DNA from: Pseudanabaena sp. FACHB-1998
Lineage (GTDB): Bacteria > Cyanobacteriota > Cyanobacteriia > Pseudanabaenales > Pseudanabaenaceae
Assembly: GCF_014696355.1 (NCBI RefSeq)
Contig: NZ_JACJQA010000026.1
Coordinates: forward strand, 62,001 to 126,000
DNA: 64,000 nucleotides
Direction of reading: 5' to 3'
Part shown: piece after piece, positions 52,066-61,336 of the stretch
Numbering within the stretch: position 1 is the stretch's first letter
How the letters are laid out: each line of letters starts with the position of its first letter
Notes under the pieces: generated by a model
Databases searched by the model: none
The model's input: only the letters and a program-made list of their open reading frames with translations
What the model was told of the DNA's origin: nothing
Program-made: the position numbers and the translations under genes

Positions 52066-54390
52066 CTACTTGCCTTCTAGTAATTCTTTATACAGAATAT
52101 AGTACTTGTTAATCATTGCTTCTAAAGAAAAAAGTTTTTGGAATCTTTGCTGATTAAAATTACCTACTTGTAATCTCCTGTCTCTATCATTTAATAAATC
52201 AATAATAATATTTCCTAATTTAACACTATCGCTTGGAGGAGCCAATAAATTTTCATTGTTAATAATCTCAGAAAGTGCTCCAACGTTGTATCCCACCACT
52301 GGAATTCGCATATTCATCGCAAATGAGCTAACTTGTCCAAAACTTTCTTTCCAAACTGGAGCAACAAAAATACTCATTTTTTTATAAAGATTTGGTAGTT
52401 CTTCATAGGGAACATATCCTGTAAATGTAAAATTATTCTCAACATTTGCTTGATTGACTTTTCTCTTGTATAGTTCCAAAAATGTTCCACCCCCCACTAT
52501 TATCACTTTTGTTTGTGGTCTCTTTTTAGCAACTTGAATGAATACATCAATTGACTGCTCATTTAGCTTATCTTTTTCTAAGCGATAGACCATACCAATG
52601 CAATTATCTGGAATATCATCTTTGTCATCTCTTGAAAATTTCTCTAAATTACTGCCAGGATAAATAGTGAGATGATTGGCTTTTTCATATCCAAATTCTT
52701 TTTTGACATAATTACTAACATAAACATATCGATCAATATATTCACGTAAATATGGCTTGACTGGGGTGTTAATATTTTCTACTACAATACAACCGTATTT
52801 TTCCACGCACGAGAGTACCTTATGGTACCAAGGTGTATCACAATCTCCCCAGTAGTGAATATGAACAATTTGAGGACGAAACTTTTGTAATCGATTAAAT
52901 ATATCGTTGCTAGATGCTGAATTATCGTATTCGTAAATATTTACGCCTATGTAGCTAGGAGGACAGGGGATATAACTAGTAATAATTTCTTGCTCATACA
53001 GATGTCCAAGATGCTCAATTAAATCAACCACAAGTTGAGACGATCCACCTGTCATAAAATTAGGTATTACATGAACTATACGTATACGTTCTGCTTCGAC
53101 TTTATTTAATATATTGACCTTATAGGCTTTAGGAGCTTCTTGAATATTTTTATCTTTTGGTGATTCCTCAAGAAAATTGTTATTAGAATTCAACCTAAAA
53201 AAATGCTTGATTCTCAACCATATTGATCTTAATTTCCAAAATTTGCTATTACGAATAGCAGCGAGTTCAAATTGAGTTTGATTTAGTTCTAGCTGAGTTT
53301 GATTTAGTTCTAACTGGGTTTGATTTAGTTCTAACTGAGTTTGATGTAATTGGGATTGAGATTGTTTTAATTGATATTGCAAATCAAATTGTTTCTGAAT
53401 ATTTGTAGTATCTGTGTGTTTTGTTAGTTTATACAATTCAGGAAGATCCAATTCATACTTAGAAATAGCTATAGATAATATTCTTTCACTCTGTAATATA
53501 TCAAAAAGTTTTTCAGCACCAAGAGTTTGAAATATATTAGAGTTTTGTAGCAATGGAAAATGATGATTTAGATATAAAAATGCTTTTTCTAATTCATATT
53601 CATCTGCTCCTTGAAAATTTTGGTACTTTAATTTGTCCGAAAAACTTAACCTAAAAAAATCTTCAGAAACATCATCAAATATTTCTCTATAAAGTTGGTA
53701 GCCTTCAAAAGCTGTACGAATTGAGTTTTCAGGACTCAAGCTTAAGTTGCCAGATTGATTTCTAATTCTGTATTTAACTAATTTTTTCTCAATTACCGAT
53801 AAATCATAACTCTTAACTAACTTTATCCACATGTAAAAATCTTGCATTTGAATTGATGTTAAATGCATTAACCCAGCCTCTATTAAGGTGGATTTTTCCA
53901 CCATAACTGTTACTCCGCATAAATCATTACCTTTTAAAAAGAAAGAATTAAATAATTCTGTCCGAGATCTATTAGGAACATTAAAATATTTTTGTATATG
54001 ATGTCCGTCTAATATATTTCCATCATCGTCTATAGTATCTATCCAAGTAAATAAAACTTTTTTGTTGTAGCTTGTCAAATACTTGTATTGTATCTCTAGC
54101 TTTTCAGGGTAATAAACATCGTCTCCCGCTAGTAAACATATATATGTACCTTTTGCTTCTAGTATTCCTCTGTTAGAAGCTCTACTTGGTCCTTGATTCT
54201 GTTGATAAATATATCTGATTCTATCATCCTTGAATTTTTGAATAATTTCCTCAGTTCTATCAGTAGACCCATCATTAATTACTATTAGCTCAAAATCTTT
54301 AAAGGTCTGATCTAGGACACTTTGGATTGTTTCAGCAATATATTTTTCGTGATTATATGTCGGTATAATAACGCTGATCAAAGGATTCAT
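52066..54390 (-). CDS. Two-domain glycosyltransferase (GT2-coiled coil-GT4)
   Basis: A 774-residue fusion. Residues 1-230 form a GT2 domain (SVIIPTYNHEKYIAETIQSVLDQTFKDFELIVINDGSTDRTEEII, LLAGDDVYYPEKLE). A heptad-rich linker at about 325-395 contains repeated LELNQTQ units, followed by a basic stretch. Residues about 430-774 form a GT4 domain (VIPNFMTGGSSQLVVDLIEHLG, YPGSNLEKFSRDD, FTGYVPYEELPNLYKKMSIFVAPVWKESFGQVSSFAMNMRIPVVGYNVGALSEII). Such fusions can transfer two sugars in turn. The acceptor and donors are unknown. Confidence 0.88.
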   Translation of the reverse strand: MNPLISVIIPTYNHEKYIAETIQSVLDQTFKDFELIVINDGSTDRTEEIIQKFKDDRIRYIYQQNQGPSRASNRGILEAKGTYICLLAGDDVYYPEKLEIQYKYLTSYNKKVLFTWIDTIDDDGNILDGHHIQKYFNVPNRSRTELFNSFFLKGNDLCGVTVMVEKSTLIEAGLMHLTSIQMQDFYMWIKLVKSYDLSVIEKKLVKYRIRNQSGNLSLSPENSIRTAFEGYQLYREIFDDVSEDFFRLSFSDKLKYQNFQGADEYELEKAFLYLNHHFPLLQNSNIFQTLGAEKLFDILQSERILSIAISKYELDLPELYKLTKHTDTTNIQKQFDLQYQLKQSQSQLHQTQLELNQTQLELNQTQLELNQTQFELAAIRNSKFWKLRSIWLRIKHFFRLNSNNNFLEESPKDKNIQEAPKAYKVNILNKVEAERIRIVHVIPNFMTGGSSQLVVDLIEHLGHLYEQEIITSYIPCPPSYIGVNIYEYDNSASSNDIFNRLQKFRPQIVHIHYWGDCDTPWYHKVLSCVEKYGCIVVENINTPVKPYLREYIDRYVYVSNYVKKEFGYEKANHLTIYPGSNLEKFSRDDKDDIPDNCIGMVYRLEKDKLNEQSIDVFIQVAKKRPQTKVIIVGGGTFLELYKRKVNQANVENNFTFTGYVPYEELPNLYKKMSIFVAPVWKESFGQVSSFAMNMRIPVVGYNVGALSEIINNENLLAPPSDSVKLGNIIIDLLNDRDRRLQVGNFNQQRFQKLFSLEAMINKYYILYKELLEGK
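53271..53353 (-). repeat. 21-bp tandem repeat encoding a heptad coiled coil
   Basis: About four copies of a 21-bp unit, TGAGTTTGATTTAGTTCTA on the plus strand, encode successive LELNQTQ heptads in the linker of the two-domain glycosyltransferase. Because 21 bp is seven codons, copy-number change keeps the frame. Confidence 0.9.
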
Positions 54391-54403
54391 ATTTGTAACT
54401 TTC

Positions 54404-55513
54404 CTATATAAAACTTATTAGTACTTTTGTAATCATATCGATTTCTTGCTCACTTATATGAGGACTTATCGGCAAACTAAGAATCTCTCTACTTAAGCTC
54501 TCCGTAAGTGGGAAAGAGGCGGGGTATTCTTCTAAGTCTTTATGTCTACTGTAAGCCTTAGATAAATTTGGAGGAATTGGGTAGTGTATTAATGTAGCTA
54601 TTCCAGATTGATGCAACTTTTGCTGGAGTTCATCTCTATTTGGATAACGAATAACAAATAAATGCCACACTGGCTCTGCCCATTTAGGCGTAAATGGTAA
54701 AGTCAAATCTGAGTTGTTACTTAAGGTATTCAAGTATTGCCTAGCAACTTGTAATCTTCGAGTATTCCACTCGTCTAATTTGGATAATTTTACTCGTAAA
54801 AAAGCGGCTTGCAATTCATCAAGTCGGTTGTTATATCCCTGAATTTCATTGTCATATTTTACGCGAGAACCATAGTTTCGCAAAAGTCGAATTTTATCAG
54901 CTAACTCTGCCTTATTAGTCGTTACTGCTCCAGCATCACCGATCGCCCCTAAATTCTTAGCTGGGTAAAAGCTAAAACCCGCCGCCTCCCCCAAGCTACC
55001 AACACGACGATTTTTATATCTTGCACCATGGGCTTGAGCCGCATCTTCGATTACTTTGAGATTGTGCCGCGTGGCAATTTCGTTAATTGCATCCATATCA
55101 GCAGGTTGCCCATATAGATGAACAGCTATAATCGCTCTAGTTCGAGATGTAATAGCATTTTCAATCAGTAGTGGATTGATATTGTACGTCTTTTCATCAG
55201 GCTCGACAGGGACTACCCTAGCACCTGCCTGAGAAATGGCTAGCCAACTAGCTATGTAAGTATTTGCTGGAACTATAACCTCATCTCCCGCCCCGATCTC
55301 CATTGCGCGTAAAATTAGATGTAAAGCTTCCAATCCATTGCTCACGCCGACGCAATATTTAGCATCACAGTACGAAGCAAATTCAGTTTCAAAAGCCTCA
55401 ACTTCTTTGCCCAAGATATACCATCCTGATTCCATGACTCTCTGATAAGCGGAATCAAGCTCAGATTTCAATTCAATATAGGGAGAATGTAAATCAAGAA
55501 ATGGCACTTTCAT
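54404..55513 (-). CDS. DegT/DnrJ/EryC1 sugar aminotransferase, FdtB-like
   Basis: A 369-residue PLP-dependent aminotransferase of nucleotide sugars. [40 protein letters not shown] opens the protein. [16 protein letters not shown] binds PLP phosphate, and Lys186 in [18 protein letters not shown] forms the Schiff base. [16 protein letters not shown] is typical of the 3-keto-sugar aminotransferases FdtB/QdtB. Its gene starts within the stop of the 3,4-ketoisomerase gene (TAATG), strongly linking the two steps toward a dTDP-3-amino-3,6-dideoxyhexose. Confidence 0.9.
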   Translation of the reverse strand: MKVPFLDLHSPYIELKSELDSAYQRVMESGWYILGKEVEAFETEFASYCDAKYCVGVSNGLEALHLILRAMEIGAGDEVIVPANTYIASWLAISQAGARVVPVEPDEKTYNINPLLIENAITSRTRAIIAVHLYGQPADMDAINEIATRHNLKVIEDAAQAHGARYKNRRVGSLGEAAGFSFYPAKNLGAIGDAGAVTTNKAELADKIRLLRNYGSRVKYDNEIQGYNNRLDELQAAFLRVKLSKLDEWNTRRLQVARQYLNTLSNNSDLTLPFTPKWAEPVWHLFVIRYPNRDELQQKLHQSGIATLIHYPIPPNLSKAYSRHKDLEEYPASFPLTESLSREILSLPISPHISEQEIDMITKVLISFI

Positions 55514-55926
55514 TAAGAGTCACCTTTTACTTTTTTGAGAAAGTCTTCATAGTTTCGATAGTAATCTTCGGGATCATAATAAGTAGAAACTAACGCCATA
55601 CATACAGAACCTGAAGAAAAATTATTGATTTCGCGCCAAATCATAGGAGACACATACAGCCCATAATATGATCTATTGAGATGAAAACATTTCTTTTGAA
55701 ACCCGTCATCTAGAAGTACATCAAAGCTGCCAGACATAGCGATGAGTATCTGATTACAGGTCTTAAGAGCGTGTCCCGCTCGTTCAGCCCCTCCGGGTAC
55801 ATCATAGAGATAATAAACTCTCTGAATATCAAAAGGTATATGACGTGAACTTTCTACAAAGGTTAAATTACCTCTGTAATCATTTATCTTGGGAAACTCT
55901 ATTATTTTACAGTTGTGTAAAGTCAT
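55513..55926 (-). CDS. dTDP-sugar 3,4-ketoisomerase (FdtA/QdtA-like cupin)
   Basis: A 137-residue single-domain cupin of the WxcM/FdtA/QdtA family. [63 protein letters not shown] covers the core, and [40 protein letters not shown] the second half. These enzymes convert dTDP-4-keto-6-deoxyglucose to the 3-keto isomer. Whether the product has galacto (FdtA) or gluco (QdtA) configuration cannot be read from the sequence by eye. The gene overlaps the acyltransferase gene upstream by 4 bp. Confidence 0.88.
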   Translation of the reverse strand: MTLHNCKIIEFPKINDYRGNLTFVESSRHIPFDIQRVYYLYDVPGGAERAGHALKTCNQILIAMSGSFDVLLDDGFQKKCFHLNRSYYGLYVSPMIWREINNFSSGSVCMALVSTYYDPEDYYRNYEDFLKKVKGDS

Positions 55927-56864
55927 ATTTGATTAACGCTCATTTCATAAAAATCATAAGTAACTGCTCTAGCACCAAAACTTTCCTTATTGCTAATTAA
56001 ATTTGTATTTAAATATTTGCCCTGATCTTCGGTTGAAATACCAAAATCAAAATATTTTTTATTTATGTAGTAGGAGTTTATTAAGAAATCTAGGATTGCA
56101 TCAAGGGCACCTATTTGTTTGCCTAATTCATTTGCTGCTATATATTGGGCATGAGCGACCTCAGAATTCTCATAAATTAAAACCCCTGCTAACATAATTT
56201 TATCTTTAAAAGCTGCAAATAACTTAATATTATTTGGAAAAATAGATGCTAAATATTCAATTTCTTGAGGTGTATGTACAGGCTTTTTGCCATACTTATT
56301 TCCTAAATGTTCTATCTCAATACTCATAAACCCTAAAAAATCAAAACTTTGTTCTACATTTATCAGAAATTTACGGCTTTTATTAATAATGTGCTTACGC
56401 CCTTTAGAATAAGAAGGTCTATTTCTTAGTAAAATAGTAGAAGCAATATCTCTTCTAAATAATGTTGCTTTATTGACAAATAGTGCGTATAAATCTTCTT
56501 CAGATGGTATGCGGTGATATATATGGGGTATAGCTTTGTATACAAGTTTATCAATCTTTTGTTGGATTAAGTAAATCTTTAAAGAGGCAAATATTTCAAG
56601 CATTTTGTTGGCTTTCATGTGATTACTACTAATAACACCTCCAAAAGTCAACCCGCCATGACTAATTAAGGTTTGACTATCTAAATTTGCTGGCATTACT
56701 GCAATTAGATGGTTGTCATCAAAAAACATTAAAGAAAAGTCACTGAATTTATCCGCGTGATACTCCATATAATCTCTAAAAAACAAGAAAGTTCCATTCT
56801 TGGAATTCAAAATAAATTTATCCCAAGTTTTTTTTTGCTCAAAATCATATTTTTGAATATCCAT
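55923..56864 (-). CDS. GNAT-fold acyltransferase (FemAB/DUF482-like)
   Basis: A 313-residue protein of the FemAB-like acetyltransferase group (GNAT domain of BioF2 type). FLFFRDYMEYHADKFSDFSLMFFDDNHLIAVMPANLD is a typical N-terminal half. IKLFAAFKDKIMLAGVLIYENSEVAHAQYIAANELGKQIGALDAILDFLINSYY and YFDFGISTEDQGKYLN make up the GNAT core. A strong GGAGGA ribosome-binding site precedes the ATG. It lies in an overlapping run with the ketoisomerase and aminotransferase, so it may acylate the new amino group, but the PglD-like protein at 57986 is an equally good candidate. Confidence 0.75.
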   Translation of the reverse strand: MDIQKYDFEQKKTWDKFILNSKNGTFLFFRDYMEYHADKFSDFSLMFFDDNHLIAVMPANLDSQTLISHGGLTFGGVISSNHMKANKMLEIFASLKIYLIQQKIDKLVYKAIPHIYHRIPSEEDLYALFVNKATLFRRDIASTILLRNRPSYSKGRKHIINKSRKFLINVEQSFDFLGFMSIEIEHLGNKYGKKPVHTPQEIEYLASIFPNNIKLFAAFKDKIMLAGVLIYENSEVAHAQYIAANELGKQIGALDAILDFLINSYYINKKYFDFGISTEDQGKYLNTNLISNKESFGARAVTYDFYEMSVNQI

Positions 56865-56997
56865 TTATATTTCCTCCGTTTGATTAAAAATTAGTATATA
56901 GAATGTAAATCTAATCATTTTCTATATGTTAATTTGTCCCATTAATACAAAAACCTTTGTTTGAAATTAGGATACAGTTAAAAGATTGGAAATAGAT

Positions 56998-57915
56998 TTA
57001 GTTTTCCCATTCAGCATATCCAATCCCTGAGTAACCCATGCCATTACCACTATAGAAAATATACTTATTACCATGTGGAGTTACATGAAGTGATGGGTAA
57101 CATAACATTTCACAATCCCATCCACTTTCACTACGTTGCAATAAAAATTTAGAATCATCTCGTTCCCAAGTTAGACCATCAATAGAGTGTGCATACCCCG
57201 AAAAATATTGTTTGTTTAGAGTGTCACAAGTAAAATACATATCATAACCATCAGAAGCTTTGTAAACCCTTGGTCTACCTATGCGGTACTCCCCATCTCT
57301 ATAGGTCAAGACCAGTTGCTCTGTCTTATTAAAATTTATGCCATCATCAGATTCTGTGTACCAAATTTCGTAGGATGGATAAGCAATTCCATTAATATAG
57401 TGCCATCTTCGTCCCTCACCACACCAAAATCTCCATTTACTGTTTTCTTTAATGACAGTGTGAATTGCTCTAATATATAAGCCATTGTGGGAACGATCCA
57501 GTATGGGCGCATCTGAATATCGACTAAATGAATATCCTTTATCATTACTAATAGCTAAACCAGTAAAAGCTAAAAACTTTACTTTTTCTACTAATTGAAA
57601 ACCTACATAGTACATGTAAATTTGATTGTCATTAGCAGCAATAACATCTCCTAATATCAGTCCATTGTCATCGAATGCGCCTGAAATTCCTATGTCTAAT
57701 ATAGGGGTTTTACTAATTTTTTTTACGATTTTAGGATTATAAGTATCGACATCTATATACCCAATTCGACTAATTCCTTTATCATCACGCATTCCCCCAA
57801 AGATACGAATTGTATCGTCATTTAGTTGCCAAGGAGTAGGAGTCATAAATGAATGAGAAGCCCATTTCACTTGACCTTCCAGATTAAAAATTCTACCTCT
57901 TTTCTTCCACGTCAT
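56998..57915 (-). CDS. Glycosidase-like beta-propeller protein, unknown
   Basis: A 305-residue protein with five blade-like repeats containing WxxSxDGxxF/W-type strands (LAISNDKGYSFSRYSDAPIL, EIWYTESDDGINFNK, GYAHSIDGLTWERDD). These resemble the five-bladed fold of GH43/GH32/GH62-type enzymes. Acidic residues are plentiful (FGGMRDDKG, WDCEMLCYPS), but I cannot assign a catalytic pair. No signal peptide is visible, so it is probably cytoplasmic. It is embedded between two sugar-acylating genes; a role in making or trimming a modified sugar is possible. Confidence 0.6.
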   Translation of the reverse strand: MTWKKRGRIFNLEGQVKWASHSFMTPTPWQLNDDTIRIFGGMRDDKGISRIGYIDVDTYNPKIVKKISKTPILDIGISGAFDDNGLILGDVIAANDNQIYMYYVGFQLVEKVKFLAFTGLAISNDKGYSFSRYSDAPILDRSHNGLYIRAIHTVIKENSKWRFWCGEGRRWHYINGIAYPSYEIWYTESDDGINFNKTEQLVLTYRDGEYRIGRPRVYKASDGYDMYFTCDTLNKQYFSGYAHSIDGLTWERDDSKFLLQRSESGWDCEMLCYPSLHVTPHGNKYIFYSGNGMGYSGIGYAEWEN

Positions 57916-57985
57916 AATTTTACTGAAAATATTTTAAATTCTTTCTTCTATATATTTTGTGTTTGATAATTAACACTTCCATAAA

Positions 57986-58672
57986 TCAAAAACTAACTTT
58001 AAAGAGCTTTAAACTACTTGCTTTTGATGCTTGGGCTGGATTACCAATATAAACTTTAGCTGCTTCAGTGTTTTTTGTAATAACTGCTCCTGCTCCTATC
58101 ACGTTGTCTAAGCCGATTTTTACGTGATCTGCTAAACAGCTATTTACGCCTAAGAAGGAGTTTTCCTCGATTTCACAATATCCAGAAACTACAACATGGG
58201 AAGATATAAAACAATTATCATGAATAACTGCTCGATGCCCTATATGATTACCACTCCATAAAATAACGTTGTTACCAATTTTAGCCTTGTATTGAATAAC
58301 ATTATTCTCGAAAATAAAACAATTCTCTCCAATTTCGACGTTATGCCAAACAAAGGCTTTAGAACTAATATATGTAGCCATTGAAAATCCTTTTTGTTTG
58401 GCTTTTTGATATAGACTTGTGCGAACTCTATTTAACTTGGTGTAAGAGACCGCTACAAAGACTTTGTGGTGTTGGGGATCATATTTTTCCTCTAGTGTCT
58501 CAAACGCTACTATAGGTAATCCAAATAACTCATTTGCGTTAATATAATCTGATTCGACACTAAAAGCGATGACTTCATATTCAGAGTCATGGGTAAAGTA
58601 CTCGTAGGCTATTTCAGCAGTTTCGCCTGCTCCAACAATAATAAGTTTTTCTTTTTCTTTAGAGCTATTCAT
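57986..58672 (-). CDS. PglD/NeuD-type sugar acetyltransferase
   Basis: A 228-residue protein. The N-terminal Rossmann-like domain (KLIIVGAGETAEIAYEYFTHDSEYEVIAFSVESDYI) is typical of PglD. The C-terminal left-handed beta-helix is built from hexapeptide repeats (VEIGENCFIFENNVIQYKAKIGNNVILWSGNHIGHRAVIHDNCFISSHVVVSGYCEIEENSFLGVN). It ends with VIGAGAVITKNTEAAKVYIGNPA. The usual catalytic His lies in NHIGHRAVI. It likely N- or O-acetylates a nucleotide sugar, possibly the 3-amino sugar made by the adjacent genes. ATG at 58670-58672 is preferred to an upstream start. Confidence 0.82.
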   Translation of the reverse strand: MNSSKEKEKLIIVGAGETAEIAYEYFTHDSEYEVIAFSVESDYINANELFGLPIVAFETLEEKYDPQHHKVFVAVSYTKLNRVRTSLYQKAKQKGFSMATYISSKAFVWHNVEIGENCFIFENNVIQYKAKIGNNVILWSGNHIGHRAVIHDNCFISSHVVVSGYCEIEENSFLGVNSCLADHVKIGLDNVIGAGAVITKNTEAAKVYIGNPAQASKASSLKLFKVSF

Positions 58673-58736
58673 AGTTTTTAACTTTATCAATAAATTTACT
58701 ATCTTAGTTTTGTTTTGATTCGGTTTTTGCTATTCA

Positions 58737-60140
58737 TTAGCATTTTAAAATGTTGAAATTATTTTTGATATAAACCATTGAAGGAAATCGTATGCGATTA
58801 TCTTCGGGCCATTTAGACTCAAAAACCATAGCTTCTTCTACAACATCCATAATAATATGTTGCTGATTTATTAGTACTGGCATTTCAACGCCAACAGCGA
58901 TCGTATAGTTGCCAGCATGTAGTACATTAACACTAGATATTTCAACAATATATACATCTCCTATCTCAACATTGGGCATTTCGATATTTTCTACTGTTGA
59001 GACGCTTCCAATTACCTGCTGCCCTTTTAAATCTCGAAATGAATAGCCTACACAGAATGATGGTAGTAACTTATCAAAGCGTATAGAAATCTGAATGAAG
59101 TATTTTTCGTGAAGCTCTAGAAGGTTTGTAATTTTTTTGTTACTATCTATTAATTTAACATCTAATATTCTCGCTCCTCCGTCTCCGTAACGATAGCTAT
59201 GGTGGAGGAAACTAACTTCCTGATCAAGAGAAACAAATATATTAGATATACTAGAATTTAGAGAGATAAATTCAGAAATATGGCGATGATTTAATTCTTC
59301 ACTATTGTTTGTTTGTTGAATGTTTTGCTCATTACTATCTGTATTTTGATTGGAACTGCTCTCTTGGTTTTTGTTTTTTAAGTGATTTTTTAAGTCTTGA
59401 TTCATATCTTGATGAACTAGACTTGTATAAATACTTACTACTTCAGAAGCTTTACCTATTTGTTTAAGTTCTCCATTTTCCAAAAAAACCCCTCTCTGAC
59501 AAAGTGCTTTTACTGAGCTTGTGTCGTGACTGACAAATAATACGGTTACACCAGACTCCATCATCTGCCTCATCCGAGCCATACATTTGGCTTGAAAGAA
59601 CATGTCTCCAACGGCTAAGGCTTCGTCAACAATTAAAATGTCTGGCTGGACATGAATTGCAGAGGCAAAGGCTAGGCGGACGTACATACCACTGGAGTAG
59701 GCTTTTACGGGTTGATCGATAAAGTCTTTAATATCAGCAAAGGCAGCAATATTATCAAAACTTTCATCTACTTCTAGTTTAGAAAGCCCCATGATCGCTC
59801 CATTCATATATACATTTTCGCGACCTGTAAACTCAGGATTAAATCCTGCTCCTAATTCTAGTAAAGCTGCAACTCGTCCATTTACTAGCAACTCTCCATT
59901 AGTAGGAGTTAAAGTTTTGCAGATTAATTGTAAAAGTGTTGATTTACCAGCGCCGTTACGACCAATTATCCCTACAGTTTCTCCTTTGTTAATCTCAAAG
60001 GAAATATCACGTAATGCCCAAAACTCTTGAGCATAGCTCTTATTAGATAAAATGAGTTCTTTCAGTCTATCCACTGGTCGAGCATAACGCTTAAAGCATT
60101 TCGATACATTTTTAAGGGAAATTGCAATATTTTCTTGCAT
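58737..60140 (-). CDS. wzt: Polysaccharide ABC exporter ATPase (Wzt-type)
   Basis: A 467-residue ATPase. The nucleotide-binding domain (about 1-245) has Walker A GRNGAGKST (60-68), signature YSSGMYVRLAFA, Walker B ILIVDEALA and the H-loop FVSHDTSSV. A Gln/Asn/Ser-rich linker (about 255-290) leads to a C-terminal Wzt-type beta-sandwich (about 310-460) that in other systems binds a terminal modification of the polysaccharide. With the Wzm permease gene directly upstream it forms the exporter for the chain made by this locus. Confidence 0.9.
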   Translation of the reverse strand: MQENIAISLKNVSKCFKRYARPVDRLKELILSNKSYAQEFWALRDISFEINKGETVGIIGRNGAGKSTLLQLICKTLTPTNGELLVNGRVAALLELGAGFNPEFTGRENVYMNGAIMGLSKLEVDESFDNIAAFADIKDFIDQPVKAYSSGMYVRLAFASAIHVQPDILIVDEALAVGDMFFQAKCMARMRQMMESGVTVLFVSHDTSSVKALCQRGVFLENGELKQIGKASEVVSIYTSLVHQDMNQDLKNHLKNKNQESSSNQNTDSNEQNIQQTNNSEELNHRHISEFISLNSSISNIFVSLDQEVSFLHHSYRYGDGGARILDVKLIDSNKKITNLLELHEKYFIQISIRFDKLLPSFCVGYSFRDLKGQQVIGSVSTVENIEMPNVEIGDVYIVEISSVNVLHAGNYTIAVGVEMPVLINQQHIIMDVVEEAMVFESKWPEDNRIRFPSMVYIKNNFNILKC

Positions 60141-60206
60141 TTTTTAAAATTTTTTGTATTAGTTCACTAAACTATTCAAGATAAATCGCTCCAGATTTTC
60201 ATGTTT

Positions 60207-61064
60207 TTACAGTACATCTGCAAAAGCTGGGCGTAATCGTTTATAGGTCAAAAAACCAAAGCACAACATTAATAAGGACATAATTGCAGTAACACCCCAT
60301 TCACTCCAATGCTGGATTTCGCCAACCAATATGATATCTCGGTAAACCTCAGATATTGCAGCGAGGGGGTTTAGCCAAAATACCCAATCTCGAAATGTTT
60401 CTGGGATAGCGGAAGCTGGATAAATGATCGGAGTCATATAAAACCAAATATTTAAAATTATTCCCAAAGTTTGGGGGATATCACGTAGAAAGACTGTTAA
60501 TGCTGCGGCGAGATATCCTAAACCTGCTGTTAGTAATAGTTGGGTTAGCCATACTAAGGGTAACAAAGCTAGGGTGGGTTGTAGGGTGTGAGTAGTGAGA
60601 GCTACGGAGAGGATTAAAGCTACTAGCCCAAAGGCAGATTCAATAAAAACTGATAGTATCGGAACTAAAGGTAGTAGTGCGAGGGGAAATACTACTTTTT
60701 TGACTAAGTTTGGTTGAGCTAGGACTGAGTTGGAAGCTTGGGTTAATCCACCCGTAAAGGCGATCCAAGGTAATAAACCTGCAAACAGCCATAGTCCAAA
60801 TGTGAAGTTGTTGCTCGGTATGCCTTGAATATTGAGTTTTACCTTAAGCACGATCGCAAATACATAGGTATAAATCAGCAATTGGGACAGTTGATTGACT
60901 AACGGCCAAAGATTACCCAGAATGGAGCCTTTGTACTTTGCTTCTAGGTCGCGTTTAACTAGGGTTCTGAGCAGATCAAACTTAGCCCACTGGTATGAAT
61001 TAAGAGGAATTATCTTTTTTATCTTTGTGATTTTGCTTAAAATTCCATGTATTCCTTGCCGCAA
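60207..61064 (-). CDS. wzm: Polysaccharide ABC exporter permease (Wzm-type)
   Basis: A 285-residue ABC-2 permease with six predicted transmembrane helices. An amphipathic N-terminus (WAKFDLLRTLVKRDLEAKYKGSILGNLWPLVNQLSQLLIYTYVFAIVLKV), LWLFAGLLPWIAFTGGLTQASNSVLAQPNLVKKVVFPLALLPLVPILS, ALTVFLRDIPQTLGIILNIWFYMTPIIYPASAIP and WVFWLNPLAAISEVYRDIIL are all typical of the family. The start appears to be TTG at 61062-61064 with GGAG about 7 nt upstream; there is no internal ATG near the N-terminus. The gene opens the locus from the right. Confidence 0.9.
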   Translation of the reverse strand: MRQGIHGILSKITKIKKIIPLNSYQWAKFDLLRTLVKRDLEAKYKGSILGNLWPLVNQLSQLLIYTYVFAIVLKVKLNIQGIPSNNFTFGLWLFAGLLPWIAFTGGLTQASNSVLAQPNLVKKVVFPLALLPLVPILSVFIESAFGLVALILSVALTTHTLQPTLALLPLVWLTQLLLTAGLGYLAAALTVFLRDIPQTLGIILNIWFYMTPIIYPASAIPETFRDWVFWLNPLAAISEVYRDIILVGEIQHWSEWGVTAIMSLLMLCFGFLTYKRLRPAFADVL

Positions 61065-61231
61065 GCTGTATCTCCAAATTTTTGCCAGAATTTTTTGTAA
61101 GTATACCGTAAGTTGTTAAGTAGCTGGGCGCTATTAAATCTAAAAAACAAGCAACTGTGATGTCCCCGCAATGTGAGCCACAGGTGCTTGTTTATGTAAA
61201 TCTCATATTTCTTTCTTAGTCTAAAAATAAA

Positions 61232-61296
61232 CCTTCTCACCCAAGAATTAGTGGTGCGACGCGAAGCGCCGCACCACTAATTCTTGGGTGAGAAGG
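61232..61296. repeat. Longest-arm palindrome, 31-bp arms, in a divergent promoter region
   Basis: Arms 61232-61262 and 61266-61296, one mismatch, around CGACGC-GAA-GCGCCG. The nearest genes, wzm (minus) and the ABC-2 permease (plus), are transcribed away from it. Its mid-arm CAAGAATTAGTGGTGCG nearly matches the palindrome at 12458-12510. Confidence 0.93.
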
Positions 61297-61336
61297 AAGC
61301 AGGTAAAATAAATTAGGTTATATAGGTCAAAAATTC

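Noticed and set aside
53271-53353. Possible CRISPR-like or satellite repeat
   Set aside because: The repeats are directly adjacent, in frame and encode coiled-coil heptads of a glycosyltransferase; there are no spacers.
61037-61240. 67-residue minus-strand frame upstream of wzm
   Set aside because: It overlaps the wzm N-terminus in another frame and shows no family resemblance; wzm has its own ribosome-binding site.
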